Positions 25,302 through 35,127 are shown, counted from the first letter of the stretch. The stretch is 64,000 bases of DNA from Bacteroidota bacterium (GCA_018266835.1 JAFDZP010000001.1:249283-313282); one strand, 5' to 3'. The notes: a model not told the origin generated them from the letters alone. Program-made: numbers and translations.

Positions 25302-26816
25302 TTATTTTAATAGCATTAATTTTTTTGTTTCAGTAATTCCTTCTGATTCGATCCGGTAAAAATACATTCCGCTTGAAAGATTTTCGGCATTAAACTGAAC
25401 TTCATATTTGCCCGGTTCACGAACTCCGTTAAACAATGTCTGTATAAGTTTACCTGTTAAATCATAAATGTTTAAAACAACGTTCATCTTTTTACTGATT
25501 TCAAATGAAATGCTTGTTGTTGGGTTAAAAGGATTTGGATAAGCATCATACAATTTAAATCCGTTAACAAGTGAAGCAGTATTTGATGCACCGATAGATG
25601 TAACAGTTCTTATTGGGAGATAATCTACAAATCCCAAAGAATCTAAATCAGGTTTATGAAATATGTGTGCTTCAATTGAATCTAAATTCGCTGTTCCCCA
25701 GTAATTATTTTCAGCTTTGATTGAGTCTTTTGTGTTATTGTATAAATCATAAATCTGCCCTGTATTGCTGTTCCAGTAAAGCTGATTTAAACCGACATCA
25801 GTTGTATCTGAATTGCCGATGTTTCCAAGGTTGGGTTTTGCGCCGCCCTGTATTGTAATACCCCATAAGTTGCCGCGGATTTTATTTCGTGTACAGATAA
25901 CACTCATTGCAGTGGGGGAGTTGAAGTTTATTCCGCTGCCGCCGAGTGTCGGGCTTCCCTGAATATTGTTTGTATCAATAATGTTGTTGTTCACATATGC
26001 AGTAATTGTTGATGCAGCAAATGCAATTCCGTAACGGTTTTTTCTTATCACATTATTTTCGATCACGATGTTCGCGGAACCAATCGGAAGAAATGAAATA
26101 CCTCCGGCATTTGTATATAATCCTCCGCTGATTATATTGCCTCGTATTACCATGGGGGGAGTTACGTTAGTTGCGCCCCAGTTTATCTGCGGCGAGTTTC
26201 CGTTTGCAGTAACGTTATCAAAAATTTCATTAAACAATATTTGTCCCGATGAAGCAATATTTGCTCCGCTTTGAAGAGCAGCGCTTCTGTTATTGAAAAT
26301 TTTACAGTGGGAAACCGTTGAGTTTGAACGAAAGAATGAAATTACTCCACTTGATGAAAATGAACTGTTGAGATTATTATTTCTTATAATGCAGCTATCG
26401 ATTAAAATATCACAGTCAAGCATTCTGATTGCATTGCCGTATTCAAAAATTGTTTTTTTCATGTATGAGCCGTCAGCCTGGTCTTCAAATTTTAATCCAA
26501 GAAATTTTAATGACGTATCAGCAGCAGTAATTTTTACTGAGTCCGGAGGTGCAATTCTAAGTACTCCGAATATATCTATGAATACTCCCTGTGCAAATTT
26601 TAAAGTAGCATTTTTTGTAATAAAAATCGTATCACTTGCAGTGATGTTTATGGAATCGTTAACGAAGTATGTGTTGCTTGAAAAGGTCACATTGCCGCCG
26701 GAATTTGCAACGAGACTGTCTAAGTCCCATCTTTTGCCTGTTCCGGGAGTGGAATAGTTAGCGAACGAATTCAAAAAAGTGAGGGATAGGCATATTGCCA
26801 GGAAAAATTTTATCAT
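25302..26816 (-). CDS. T9SS-exported right-handed beta-helix protein
   Basis: A signal peptide (1-19) leads into a region of about 320 residues with repeating Asn/Ile/Ser-rich turns (NNNIIDTNN, VIENNVIRKNRYGI, ISGGLYTNAGG), typical of parallel beta-helix carbohydrate-active or adhesive proteins (Pfam Beta_helix). The last 80 residues are a T9SS type A sorting domain starting at YPNPFNPTTSISFEI near 425 and ending TKKLMLLK. It is therefore expected on the cell surface. No catalytic residues can be named. It is a single gene transcribed leftwards. Confidence 0.9.
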   Translation of the reverse strand: MIKFFLAICLSLTFLNSFANYSTPGTGKRWDLDSLVANSGGNVTFSSNTYFVNDSINITASDTIFITKNATLKFAQGVFIDIFGVLRIAPPDSVKITAADTSLKFLGLKFEDQADGSYMKKTIFEYGNAIRMLDCDILIDSCIIRNNNLNSSFSSSGVISFFRSNSTVSHCKIFNNRSAALQSGANIASSGQILFNEIFDNVTANGNSPQINWGATNVTPPMVIRGNIISGGLYTNAGGISFLPIGSANIVIENNVIRKNRYGIAFAASTITAYVNNNIIDTNNIQGSPTLGGSGINFNSPTAMSVICTRNKIRGNLWGITIQGGAKPNLGNIGNSDTTDVGLNQLYWNSNTGQIYDLYNNTKDSIKAENNYWGTANLDSIEAHIFHKPDLDSLGFVDYLPIRTVTSIGASNTASLVNGFKLYDAYPNPFNPTTSISFEISKKMNVVLNIYDLTGKLIQTLFNGVREPGKYEVQFNAENLSSGMYFYRIESEGITETKKLMLLK

Positions 26817-26997
26817 CTCTTTGGTTTAATTAGTTAAAAATGGGGTAATGCAAGATTACTTAAAAAATATGATTATTAAAGTGGAAAAAAATAGATATTG
26901 AAGTAAAATCAGCGAAAAATGAAGCCAATACTGCCTATTATATTTCAATATTAATGCGTAATTTTTGCTACTAAATTTAATAAAATTGCAAGGAAAT

Positions 26998-28704
26998 TTG
27001 AAAAGTCTTCCATATAATAATCTGCCGGATTTCAATAATCTTTTTTTGGATTACATTGATGATTTTGACAAGATAAAAAATTACTATAAGTACGATTACC
27101 GTGATGATAATGAGTTCTTAAATGCTCTCATAAAAAAGAAAAATACTTATCTTAAGGACTCTGATTTTACACGTGATGACCTTTGCAGAGTATTAACTAC
27201 GCAGAATAAATTTTTCAATTCAACTGAAAAGACTTACGAAAATATTGAGCTTCTGAAAAGCTCTAATACATTTGCCATTGTAACAGGGCAGCAGGTTGGT
27301 ATGCTTAGTGGACCGCTTTACACAATTTTAAAAGCTCTTAATACAGTTCAGCTTGCAAATAAGCTTAATCATAAATTTAAGGATTATAATTTTGTACCTG
27401 TGTTCTGGCTTGAGTGCGAAGACCACGACTTTCTGGAAATAAATAATATCAATCTTCTTACCAAAGAAAACGAAGTTAAGAACATTGCTTACTTCGGAGC
27501 TGATGGCGAGCTGGAAAAATATATAAAGCCGACAGGCACGATAATTCTCGATGAAAAAATTGAAGATTTCAAAAATGAAATAAGAAGTAACCTTGTTGAG
27601 ACGGATTTCACAAATACAGTTTTTGATTACATAAACCGTTCGTATAAAGTCGGCATTGATTTAAAAACAGCATTCGCACGACTTCTGAATTACTTCTTAA
27701 AAGATGAAGGTCTTATTTTTATGGACCCTTCCGAAAAAGATCTGAAGCGTCCGCTGATATCAATTTTTAAAAAGGAGCTTGCGACATATCCTGCCCTTTG
27801 TGAAAAAGTTATAATTTCTTCCGCTGAGATGGAACATGAATATGATCCTGTTATAAAACCTAAACCAATAAATTTATTTTATACTCATAACGGCAACAGA
27901 TATTTAATTGAACCGAAGGATAGTGAAAATTACGCTTTGAAAAATTCCCGTCAGAAGTTTTCACGTGATGAAATGATGCTCATATTGAACACGAATCCTG
28001 AACTGTTCAGCCCTAATGTTCTTCTTCGTCCTGTTTGCCAGGATACAATTTTACCTACGATTGCGTATGTCGGCGGGCCGTCTGAAGTTGCTTACTTTGC
28101 GCAGATAAAAGATGCTTACGATTTTTACGAAACGCCGATGCCGGTTATTTATCCTAGAACATCAATAACTGTTATTGAAAAAAGAGTTGAAACATTCCTT
28201 GAGAAAAATAAATTAAAGATTTTAGATTTATTCCATCCGAAAGACACGGCAAGAAGAATGGTAGAAAAATTTTCGGAGATGAATATAGAAGAATTATTCA
28301 CAAGTTATGTTGATGAACTTAACGGGATATTTTATCAGTTCAAGCAAAAGTTGGAGAGCATTGATAAAAATCTTGTAAACACTCTTGATAAAAAAGATCA
28401 GCAGTACAAAGATTCGATTAATATGCTGAAGGATAAGTTTATGACGTCATATTTAAATCAGAATGAAATCGTTACAAAGCAATTAAATAAAATTTTATCT
28501 GTGATATTTCCTGATAACATTTTGCAGGAAAGAAGTCTGAACATTATTTATTTTCTGAATAAATACGGAATGGATTTTATCCAGCACTTAAAAGATAATA
28601 TTAACGTAGAAGATTTTACTCATCAGTTTATAGAAACCAATATTGATATTGCACCTGTAAAAATTGAAGAAGCAAAAGAACCTGAAAGTGAAAACGTAGA
28701 ATAG
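26998..28704 (+). CDS. bshC: Bacillithiol biosynthesis cysteine-adding enzyme BshC
   Basis: BshC adds cysteine to GlcN-malate in the last step of bacillithiol synthesis. Family blocks are visible: FAIVTGQQVGMLSGPLYT near residue 100, PVFWLECEDHDFLEIN near 140, and LLRPVCQDTILPTIAYVGGP near 350, followed by a C-terminal coiled coil. I chose the TTG at 26998, which gives 568 residues and the usual N-terminus; the frame is open to another TTG at 26965. AAGGA is only 3 nt upstream of this start, so the start remains uncertain. bshA and bshB are not in the window. A heptosyltransferase-like gene follows after 27 bases. Confidence 0.93.
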   Translation: MKSLPYNNLPDFNNLFLDYIDDFDKIKNYYKYDYRDDNEFLNALIKKKNTYLKDSDFTRDDLCRVLTTQNKFFNSTEKTYENIELLKSSNTFAIVTGQQVGMLSGPLYTILKALNTVQLANKLNHKFKDYNFVPVFWLECEDHDFLEINNINLLTKENEVKNIAYFGADGELEKYIKPTGTIILDEKIEDFKNEIRSNLVETDFTNTVFDYINRSYKVGIDLKTAFARLLNYFLKDEGLIFMDPSEKDLKRPLISIFKKELATYPALCEKVIISSAEMEHEYDPVIKPKPINLFYTHNGNRYLIEPKDSENYALKNSRQKFSRDEMMLILNTNPELFSPNVLLRPVCQDTILPTIAYVGGPSEVAYFAQIKDAYDFYETPMPVIYPRTSITVIEKRVETFLEKNKLKILDLFHPKDTARRMVEKFSEMNIEELFTSYVDELNGIFYQFKQKLESIDKNLVNTLDKKDQQYKDSINMLKDKFMTSYLNQNEIVTKQLNKILSVIFPDNILQERSLNIIYFLNKYGMDFIQHLKDNINVEDFTHQFIETNIDIAPVKIEEAKEPESENVE

Positions 28705-28731
28705 TTTTCTGCTTGCAATTGAGACAATGCT

Positions 28732-29670
28732 ATGAAAAAAATTCTGATAATACGATTTTCCTCATTAGGTGATATTATACTTTCTTTTCCTCTGATAAAT
28801 GCTCTTAATAAAGAGTATCCGGATGCTGAAATACACTATCTGACTAAATCTGCATATAAACCAATTCTTGAACTTAATCCTTTAATTTCAAAAATAATTT
28901 TATTTGATGGACAGCCTTTAAGTGATTTGAAGGCTGAGATAAAAAGCGGCGGATATGATTTAGTATTGGATATACATAAGAATTTCAGGAGTATATTGCT
29001 GACGTTGTTTTCAGGTTTAAATGTTGAGAGATACAAGAAAGAAACGATGAAGAAATTTTTGCTTGTTAAGTTTAAGATAAATCTGTTTAAAGAGATTATT
29101 CCTGTCTATCTAAAGTACATTAAGGCATTGGGAAATAGTTTTGCAAGCAAGTATTCAGAATACACTTCTAGTGAACTTAAGTTTGACAGAGAAAAAAAAT
29201 ATGAGTTTGATTACGTAGTTATCGCCCCTTCATCAAAACATTTTACAAAGACTTATCCAAAAGAAAAATTTGTTGAGCTGATTAAAAAATTTAATTATAA
29301 AGTTATTTTAGTTGGAGATGAAAGTGATAAGGATAAAAGCATTTGTTCATACATCGCGAAAGAAACAGCTGCTATAAATTTATGCGGCAAGCTTAGTTAT
29401 CCTGAACTTGCAAACGTAATTTATAATTCTGAGTTTGTTATTACAAACGATAGTGCTATTCTTCATATTTCAGAGATGCTTGGTAAAAAAGTCAGAGCTA
29501 TATTTGGTTCAACTGTGAAGGAGTTTGGATTTTTCCCTCAGCTGAAAGAATCAGCAGTATTTGAAAATGAAAATTTAAAGTGCAGGCCTTGCACACATAT
29601 CGGTTTGCCGTCATGTCCGTTAGGACATTTTAAGTGCATGAACGAAATTAGAATTGAAAAGTTAAATTAG
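28732..29670 (+). CDS. Glycosyltransferase family 9 (heptosyltransferase-like)
   Basis: GT9 enzymes transfer heptose from an ADP-heptose donor to the inner core of LPS. The GT-B fold N-terminus KKILIIRFSSLGDIILSFPL and the C-terminal donor-site block VITNDSAILHISEMLGKKV are visible in 312 residues. A cysteine-rich end (CRPCTHIGLPSCPLGHFKC) is common in the WaaF-like branch. It lies between bshC and an rRNA methyltransferase gene with short gaps, likely one operon. The exact sugar and acceptor are unknown. Confidence 0.9.
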   Translation: MKKILIIRFSSLGDIILSFPLINALNKEYPDAEIHYLTKSAYKPILELNPLISKIILFDGQPLSDLKAEIKSGGYDLVLDIHKNFRSILLTLFSGLNVERYKKETMKKFLLVKFKINLFKEIIPVYLKYIKALGNSFASKYSEYTSSELKFDREKKYEFDYVVIAPSSKHFTKTYPKEKFVELIKKFNYKVILVGDESDKDKSICSYIAKETAAINLCGKLSYPELANVIYNSEFVITNDSAILHISEMLGKKVRAIFGSTVKEFGFFPQLKESAVFENENLKCRPCTHIGLPSCPLGHFKCMNEIRIEKLN

Positions 29671-29694
29671 AAAGAAAACTAGAAAGACAATACA

Positions 29695-30876
29695 ATGGCA
29701 AAATTATATATTAAGAAGAACGAAGAAAGAAGACTTGCATTAGGTCATCAGTGGATTTTCAGTAACGAGATTGAACGTGTGGAAGAGCTGAACAAGAACG
29801 GCGAAGTCGTGGACTTATATACATACAACTATAAATATCTCGGCAAGGGATTTTATAATAAACACTCGCTTATTGCTTACAGGCACTTAACTGATTTCAA
29901 AGAAGATATAGACAGAAAATTTCTATATAAAAGAATTAATAATGCCAATGCTCAGAGGAAGAAAGTAAATCGTGAGAATAACATTTACAGAATGGTTAAC
30001 AGTGAAAGCGATTATCTTCCAGGTTTAATAATTGACAGATTCGAAGACAGGTATTCTATTCAGATTTTTTCAGTCGGTATGGAATTGTTCAAAAATGATA
30101 TTGTAGAAATCCTAAAGGAGAACTTCAAAGCAAAATTCATAATTGAAAAAAATGATAATGAGCTGAGAGTTCTTGAAGGTCTTTCCAAGGAAGAAAAAAT
30201 TCTATTGGACTATACTGATTCCGATGATAAAACGTTCGTACTGACCATTGATGACATAAAGTATAAACTCGATTTGCAAAACGGGCAGAAGACAGGATTT
30301 TATCTTGACCAGGCGGCAAATAGAAAACTTATCCGCGAATATGTAAGGGAAGGGGATGATGTTCTGGATTTATTCTGCAATGAAGGAGGCTTTGCGCTTA
30401 ATGCGGCTTATGCTAAAGCAGAAAGTGTAATAGCTGTTGATTCATCCGAGCATGCAATAATTATGTCGAATGAAAATGCAAAGCTTAACAAGTTTAAAAA
30501 TATAGAGTTCATCTGTAAAGATGTATTCGAATTTTATAATGATATATTTCAGGATAGCAAAAGATACGATGTAATAATTCTTGACCCTCCTTCATTTACG
30601 AAAAACAAGAAAAATGTTATACCTGCATTGAAAGGTTATGAAGAACTAAATTACAAGGCGATGAGATTGCTGAAGCCAAATGGAATTCTATTCACATTCT
30701 CATGTTCACATCATATAGACGAGAGAAATTTTGAAATTATGTTAATGAAGGCTGCATCTGCTGCTAAGAAAAGAATAAAAATTCTTGATATGAAGAGTAC
30801 ATCCTATGACCATCCTGTTCTTCCTTCGATGGGGGAAACTAAATACCTGAAATCTTATGTTCTGAATGTTTCATAG
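29695..30876 (+). CDS. RlmI-type class I rRNA methyltransferase
   Basis: This is an SAM-dependent methyltransferase of the RlmI/RlmK family that modifies 23S rRNA cytosine. An N-terminal PUA domain covers about residues 1-70 (LGHQWIFSNEIERVEEL), followed by a small linker domain and the Rossmann methyltransferase domain. Motif I is VLDLFCNEGGFALNAA near 222, motif IV is LDPPSF near 297, and a SCSHH block follows near 337. The length of 393 residues matches RlmI. The exact target base is inferred from the family. Confidence 0.9.
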   Translation: MAKLYIKKNEERRLALGHQWIFSNEIERVEELNKNGEVVDLYTYNYKYLGKGFYNKHSLIAYRHLTDFKEDIDRKFLYKRINNANAQRKKVNRENNIYRMVNSESDYLPGLIIDRFEDRYSIQIFSVGMELFKNDIVEILKENFKAKFIIEKNDNELRVLEGLSKEEKILLDYTDSDDKTFVLTIDDIKYKLDLQNGQKTGFYLDQAANRKLIREYVREGDDVLDLFCNEGGFALNAAYAKAESVIAVDSSEHAIIMSNENAKLNKFKNIEFICKDVFEFYNDIFQDSKRYDVIILDPPSFTKNKKNVIPALKGYEELNYKAMRLLKPNGILFTFSCSHHIDERNFEIMLMKAASAAKKRIKILDMKSTSYDHPVLPSMGETKYLKSYVLNVS

Positions 30877-30951
30877 ATTGAAATAATACTTTTTTTTAGA
30901 GTGTTAATAGGTTAAATTAGATAAAAACTAATCCCAAAACAGAGGTAAATT

Positions 30952-31410
30952 TTGAAAAATTATTTCATTGTTGTTTTTTTATTCAGTATCGCATTTGCAA
31001 GCTGCGATAATGGCACAGTTAATCCTCCCTTAACATCTGAACCCACATTAATGGGAAGTGTACTGGCGGATGATATTTCTATCAGCGATTCAGGTTCTGC
31101 AACTAAAACAAGACCATTAGGAAGCGGTCAATTAAATTTTACAGACCGGGATACAACTATAATAACTTTTCTTTATAAAGGTTCATCCGGAAATACAGCT
31201 CCTTATCAATTGCAAATTTACGATTCGACTGGAGAAGGCGTAACTGCAATTTACACTTTCAGAGATACAGGGATAAATGACAGCTTAAAAACTATGGATG
31301 TAGTTTTGCCTTCTAATCGTGATTTTGCTTATTATTTTTATACTTTGAAGTGTGAAGGAACTTCGGCACAATATTTTTCTATCAGAAATTTAAAACTATA
31401 TAAAAAATAG
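30952..31410 (+). CDS. Probable lipoprotein of unknown function
   Basis: The N-terminus is a short hydrophobic segment ending FASC, a plausible lipobox with Cys18 as the lipidated residue. The remaining 134 residues are Ser/Thr-rich and beta-predicted (ATKTRPLGSGQLNFTDRDTT; YQLQIYDSTGEG) and I recognise no family. The start is a TTG with GAGG 8 nt upstream. The next gene begins 2 bases after the stop codon, so the two are coupled. Confidence 0.7.
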   Translation: MKNYFIVVFLFSIAFASCDNGTVNPPLTSEPTLMGSVLADDISISDSGSATKTRPLGSGQLNFTDRDTTIITFLYKGSSGNTAPYQLQIYDSTGEGVTAIYTFRDTGINDSLKTMDVVLPSNRDFAYYFYTLKCEGTSAQYFSIRNLKLYKK

Positions 31411-31412
31411 TC

Positions 31413-31670
31413 ATGGATTTAATGGAGCAAAATATCAGAGACCTTTATTCTAAAATCCTTGAACCACAAGGGATTGAGCTGGTTTCTGTTACAGACGGCT
31501 CAACTGCAGAAGCAAATCCTGAAAATTTTTCTACGGAAGTTACACAAAGAACTATGGTGATGTTCAGAAAAGGAAACACTGAATTCACCGAAACTTTTTA
31601 TTCAACTGACCCTGTTAAAATAGAAAACACTATGAAACAGGTTCAACTTGAGTTTGCATTGAAAGGATAA
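31413..31670 (+). CDS. Small protein of unknown function
   Basis: This is an 85-residue protein without signal peptide or membrane segment. Helix at the start (NIRDLYSKILEPQGIELV) and two or three strands (TQRTMVMFRKGNTEFTETFY) suggest a small alpha/beta fold. No family is recognised. It starts 2 bases after the lipoprotein stop codon and precedes the type III polyketide synthase by 48 bases. An internal ATG at residue 4 is an alternative start. Confidence 0.65.
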   Translation: MDLMEQNIRDLYSKILEPQGIELVSVTDGSTAEANPENFSTEVTQRTMVMFRKGNTEFTETFYSTDPVKIENTMKQVQLEFALKG

Positions 31671-31718
31671 ATAATTTACGACCCCGACTCACAATTTTTG
31701 TAATTAATTTGAAAAGTT

Positions 31719-32792
31719 TTGTCATATATTTCCGCTATAGAGGTAATTAATTTTCCTCATAAAGTTTTACAAAAAGATTTAAAGGAATTTGCTTCAAATT
31801 TATTTTCAGAGTCGTTTAAAGATATAGACAGGCTTCTGGAAGTTTTCGATAACACAGGAATTTCCAATAGAAATCTCTGTGTACCGATAGATTTTTTTTC
31901 TAAAGACACATCATTCAAAGAAAAAAATAATCTCTTCAAAAAATACGCACTGGATTATTCAGTAAAGGTAATTGAAAATTTACTGAGCAATTCTAATTTA
32001 GATAAAAGTAAAATAACGGATATTATATATTTTACTTCCACAGGATTAACCACCCCCTCTCTTGATGCTCTTATCATAGATAAGCTAAAACTTAATCCGA
32101 ACATTAACCGTACACCTCTCTGGGGACTCGGATGTGCTGCAGGAGTTTCAGCAATGGCAAAAGCAAAAACATTTACGGATACAAATCCTGATGCAGTTAT
32201 TTTATTAATCGGAGTAGAACTCTGTTCTTTGACCTTTATCAGAAATGATTTAAGTAAAAGTAATTTTATTGCAACTTCACTTTTTTCCGATGGAATAGCT
32301 GCTGCAATTGTAACAGGGAAGAATTCGAAGAGTTTAATTGAAAATAAATTTACTGTTGAAATAAAAAATTCACGCAGTAAAATTTATCCTAATTCAGAAG
32401 ATGTTATGGGTTGGGAATTTGTTAATGCAGGATTTAAAGTCGTTTTCTCAAAGGATATTCCGAATTTGGTTAATACTATTATAAAAGAGGATATCTTAAA
32501 ATACTTAACAGATAATAATTTATCAGTTGAAGATATAAAGAATTTTGTAATTCATCCCGGAGGAACAAAAGTTATCAATGCTTATGTTGATTCTCTCGGT
32601 ATATCACGAGCAAATCTTAAAAACACTTCAGATACACTACACGAATATGGAAATATGTCAAGCGTAACAGTTTTGTATGTTCTGAATAAATTTATGAATG
32701 ATGGGATTAAGGATGGTCCCGGTTTAATGATGTCTTTAGGTCCCGGATTTTCATGCGAAATGCTGCTTCTCGATATGAAAAATGTCTCGTGA
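31719..32792 (+). CDS. Type III polyketide synthase (chalcone/stilbene synthase family)
   Basis: Type III PKSs are homodimeric thiolase-fold enzymes that extend a CoA-bound starter with malonyl-CoA and cyclise the product. The full catalytic triad is visible: Cys139 in WGLGCAAG, His279 in FVIHPGG and Asn312 in YGNMSSVT. The protein of 357 residues is full length. The start is a TTG with no clear ribosome-binding site. Bacterial homologues make alkylpyrones, alkylresorcinols or tetrahydroxynaphthalene; residues lining the tunnel do not let me choose. No methyltransferase or oxidase is adjacent, so the product is likely released unmodified or tailored elsewhere. Confidence 0.92.
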   Translation: MSYISAIEVINFPHKVLQKDLKEFASNLFSESFKDIDRLLEVFDNTGISNRNLCVPIDFFSKDTSFKEKNNLFKKYALDYSVKVIENLLSNSNLDKSKITDIIYFTSTGLTTPSLDALIIDKLKLNPNINRTPLWGLGCAAGVSAMAKAKTFTDTNPDAVILLIGVELCSLTFIRNDLSKSNFIATSLFSDGIAAAIVTGKNSKSLIENKFTVEIKNSRSKIYPNSEDVMGWEFVNAGFKVVFSKDIPNLVNTIIKEDILKYLTDNNLSVEDIKNFVIHPGGTKVINAYVDSLGISRANLKNTSDTLHEYGNMSSVTVLYVLNKFMNDGIKDGPGLMMSLGPGFSCEMLLLDMKNVS

Positions 32793-32856
32793 TTGACTAA
32801 CAAATAATCTCAATTATTATTAATTTAGTTTTTATCATTTTTACAAATCCCACAAT

Positions 32857-34236
32857 ATGCAAAATATAATTTCCTACATTAATTCTAATAAAGATAAGTA
32901 CGTTGAAGAGCTGAAAGAATTTTTAGCAATTCCTTCAATAAGTACAAATCCTGAAAATAAGAAAGATGTAAACGACTGCGCTGAATATGTAAAGAAACAA
33001 TTTGAATCCATCGGACTTGAACATGTCAAAGTTTATCCTACACCCGGCCATCCGATTGTTTACGGCGACTGGCTTCACGCAGGCGATGATAAACCTACAC
33101 TTTTAATTTACGGACATTACGACGTTCAGCCGGTTGACCCGATTGAGTTATGGACAAATCCTCCTTTTGAAGCAACAGTAAGAGGAGATAATATTTTTGC
33201 CCGCGGTTCAGTTGATGATAAAGGTCAGGTGTATGTTCACGTAAAAGCACTTCAGGCGCATTTAGCAAATAACAAATCACTTCCTATAAACGTAAAATTT
33301 ATTTGTGAAGGTGAAGAGGAAATCGGCAGCGCAAATCTTGATGCTTTTCTTGAGCAGCAAAAAGAATTATTGAAATGTGATTACATTGTCATATCTGATA
33401 CTGCTATGTATGATTACGATATGCCTTCAATCTGCTATGGTCTTCGCGGACTTACATACATGCAAGTAGAAGTGACAGGTCCGAACAGAGATTTGCATTC
33501 AGGTTCATTCGGCGGCGCTGTTCATAATCCTATAAATGCTCTTGCAGAAATTATCTGCAAGCTTAAAGATGAGCATGGTAAAATATTAATCGATGGTTTT
33601 TATGATGATGTTACTCCTTTGACTGACAAAGAAAGAGAAGAGTTCAAAAGACTTCCGTTCGATGTTGAAAGATATAAAAAAGGATTAGATGTAGATGATA
33701 TTCACGGGGAAGAAGGATACTCAACCCTTGAAAGAACCTGGGCAAGACCTACACTTGACTGCAACGGTATCTGGGGAGGATTCCAGGGTGAAGGCGCAAA
33801 AACGGTTCTGCCGTCAAAGGCAGGAGCGAAAATTTCAATGCGCTTAGTTCCCAATCAGGACCCTGATAAAATAGAAAAGTTATTTACAGATTATATACAT
33901 AAAATTGCTCCTAAGTCAGTTAAGGTAAAAGTTATCGGCGGGCACAACGGAAAACCGGCAGTTACTCCGATTGATTCAGATGCAATCAATGCAGCAGTTG
34001 AAGCATTGAAGAAAGGATTCGGAAAGGACCCGGTATTTATGAAAGAAGGCGGTTCTATTCCGATTGTAACTACATTCAAAGATATACTTGGTTCCGATAC
34101 AGTCCTTTTAGGATTCGGTCTGCCTGATGAAAATGCTCACTCTCCCGATGAACATATGAACCTGAAAAATTTCCAGAGAGGGATTTTAAGTGTGGCTTAC
34201 TTCTATGATGAGCTTGCAAAGGCAAGAAAAAAGTAG
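32857..34236 (+). CDS. M20 family dipeptidase
   Basis: This is a cytoplasmic di-zinc metallopeptidase that cleaves dipeptides or similar small peptides. Metal ligands are His87 and Asp89 in GHYDVQPVDP, the bridging Asp120 in GSVDDKGQ, and the Glu154-Glu155 pair in EGEEEIGS. The lid-domain GLRGLTYMQVEVTGP and the C-terminal LLGFGLPDENAHSPDE complete the pattern. The length of 459 residues fits the carnosinase-like CPG70/DapE-related branch. It stands alone between the PKS and DUF3098 genes. Confidence 0.94.
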   Translation: MQNIISYINSNKDKYVEELKEFLAIPSISTNPENKKDVNDCAEYVKKQFESIGLEHVKVYPTPGHPIVYGDWLHAGDDKPTLLIYGHYDVQPVDPIELWTNPPFEATVRGDNIFARGSVDDKGQVYVHVKALQAHLANNKSLPINVKFICEGEEEIGSANLDAFLEQQKELLKCDYIVISDTAMYDYDMPSICYGLRGLTYMQVEVTGPNRDLHSGSFGGAVHNPINALAEIICKLKDEHGKILIDGFYDDVTPLTDKEREEFKRLPFDVERYKKGLDVDDIHGEEGYSTLERTWARPTLDCNGIWGGFQGEGAKTVLPSKAGAKISMRLVPNQDPDKIEKLFTDYIHKIAPKSVKVKVIGGHNGKPAVTPIDSDAINAAVEALKKGFGKDPVFMKEGGSIPIVTTFKDILGSDTVLLGFGLPDENAHSPDEHMNLKNFQRGILSVAYFYDELAKARKK

Positions 34237-34318
34237 ATTAATTCATATATAGATTATTTCCTCAGATATAAATAAATTAAGAGCTATTTAAAACCAGAAA
34301 CTTAGATTTTTTTAATAT

Positions 34319-34624
34319 ATGGCAAAAGCTAAAACACCTGTAAAGAGCAGAAAGATAAAAAAAGTAGAGCATCTTCATATCAATCTTACAAATAAGAATT
34401 ATATGATTATTGGTCTTGGAATTGTTGTGATTCTCATCGGATTTTTCCTCATGATGGAAAACTCAGTTGACGGATTCCTTCCTTCCAAACTTGCAACTAT
34501 TTTACTTGTGATTGGATATCTTGTAATAGTTCCGATAGGAATTCTTTATAATGATAAATCCTCAACAGCAGTTGATGAAAATCCTGCAGGCACATCTGCC
34601 GGTACAAATGTTAGCGCAAGCTGA
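34319..34624 (+). CDS. DUF3098-like small membrane protein
   Basis: This 101-residue protein has a basic N-terminus and two transmembrane helices (about 30-48 and 58-80), with a NYMIIGLGIVVILIGFFLMM first helix and a short loop, the layout of DUF3098 proteins widespread in Bacteroidota. The C-terminus is a polar Ala/Gly/Ser tail. Function is unknown. A strong terminator follows after 35 bases. Confidence 0.72.
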   Translation: MAKAKTPVKSRKIKKVEHLHINLTNKNYMIIGLGIVVILIGFFLMMENSVDGFLPSKLATILLVIGYLVIVPIGILYNDKSSTAVDENPAGTSAGTNVSAS

Positions 34625-34659
34625 TTTAAAATTAAATTTATAAAGTATCAATATACATC

Positions 34660-34688
34660 ATGCCATCTGCGGATGGCATTTTTTTTAT
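34660..34688 (+). terminator. Rho-independent terminator
   Basis: ATGCCATC (34660-34667) pairs with GATGGCAT (34672-34679) around a TGCG loop, followed by a run of eight or nine T. It ends the DUF3098 unit and separates it from queF. Confidence 0.92.
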
Positions 34689-34745
34689 AAATAAAAATTT
34701 TTACAATTATTCATTAATTATTCTTTAATTCATTACGAAAAAATC

Positions 34746-35126
34746 ATGAAAAAATTTAATCCGATTAAAACAGACCCGAACAAAACGAATCTTCTTGAAA
34801 CATTCGATAATTCATTCCCAAATAGAAATTATCTTATAATTCATCAGGCAAATGAATTCACTTCAGTTTGCCCTAAAACAGGACAACCTGATTTTGGTGT
34901 AATTACAATTTCATACGTAGCCAAAACAAAATGCGTTGAACTGAAATCATTAAAATATTATCTGCAGTCATTCAGAAATGAAGGTATATTTTATGAAAAT
35001 GTTATCAACAGGATTCTCGATGATTTAACAACACTTCTTAAACCAAAATGGATGGAAGTTATAGGGGATTTCACAATCAGAGGCGGTCTGCAGTCAAAAG
35101 TAATTTCCACTTACGGTAAAAAATAA
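34746..35126 (+). CDS. queF: PreQ1 synthase (NADPH-dependent 7-cyano-7-deazaguanine reductase)
   Basis: QueF reduces preQ0 to preQ1, the precursor of queuosine in tRNA. This is the short unimodular form (126 residues). The catalytic Cys42 is in EFTSVCPKTGQPDFG with the conserved Asp49 downstream, and the QueF motif ELKSLKYYLQSFRNEGIFYE with its NADPH-binding segment follows. No preQ1 riboswitch was recognised in the 57 bases between the terminator and the start. ppk2 begins 1 base after the stop. Confidence 0.95.
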   Translation: MKKFNPIKTDPNKTNLLETFDNSFPNRNYLIIHQANEFTSVCPKTGQPDFGVITISYVAKTKCVELKSLKYYLQSFRNEGIFYENVINRILDDLTTLLKPKWMEVIGDFTIRGGLQSKVISTYGKK

Positions 35127-35127
35127 T

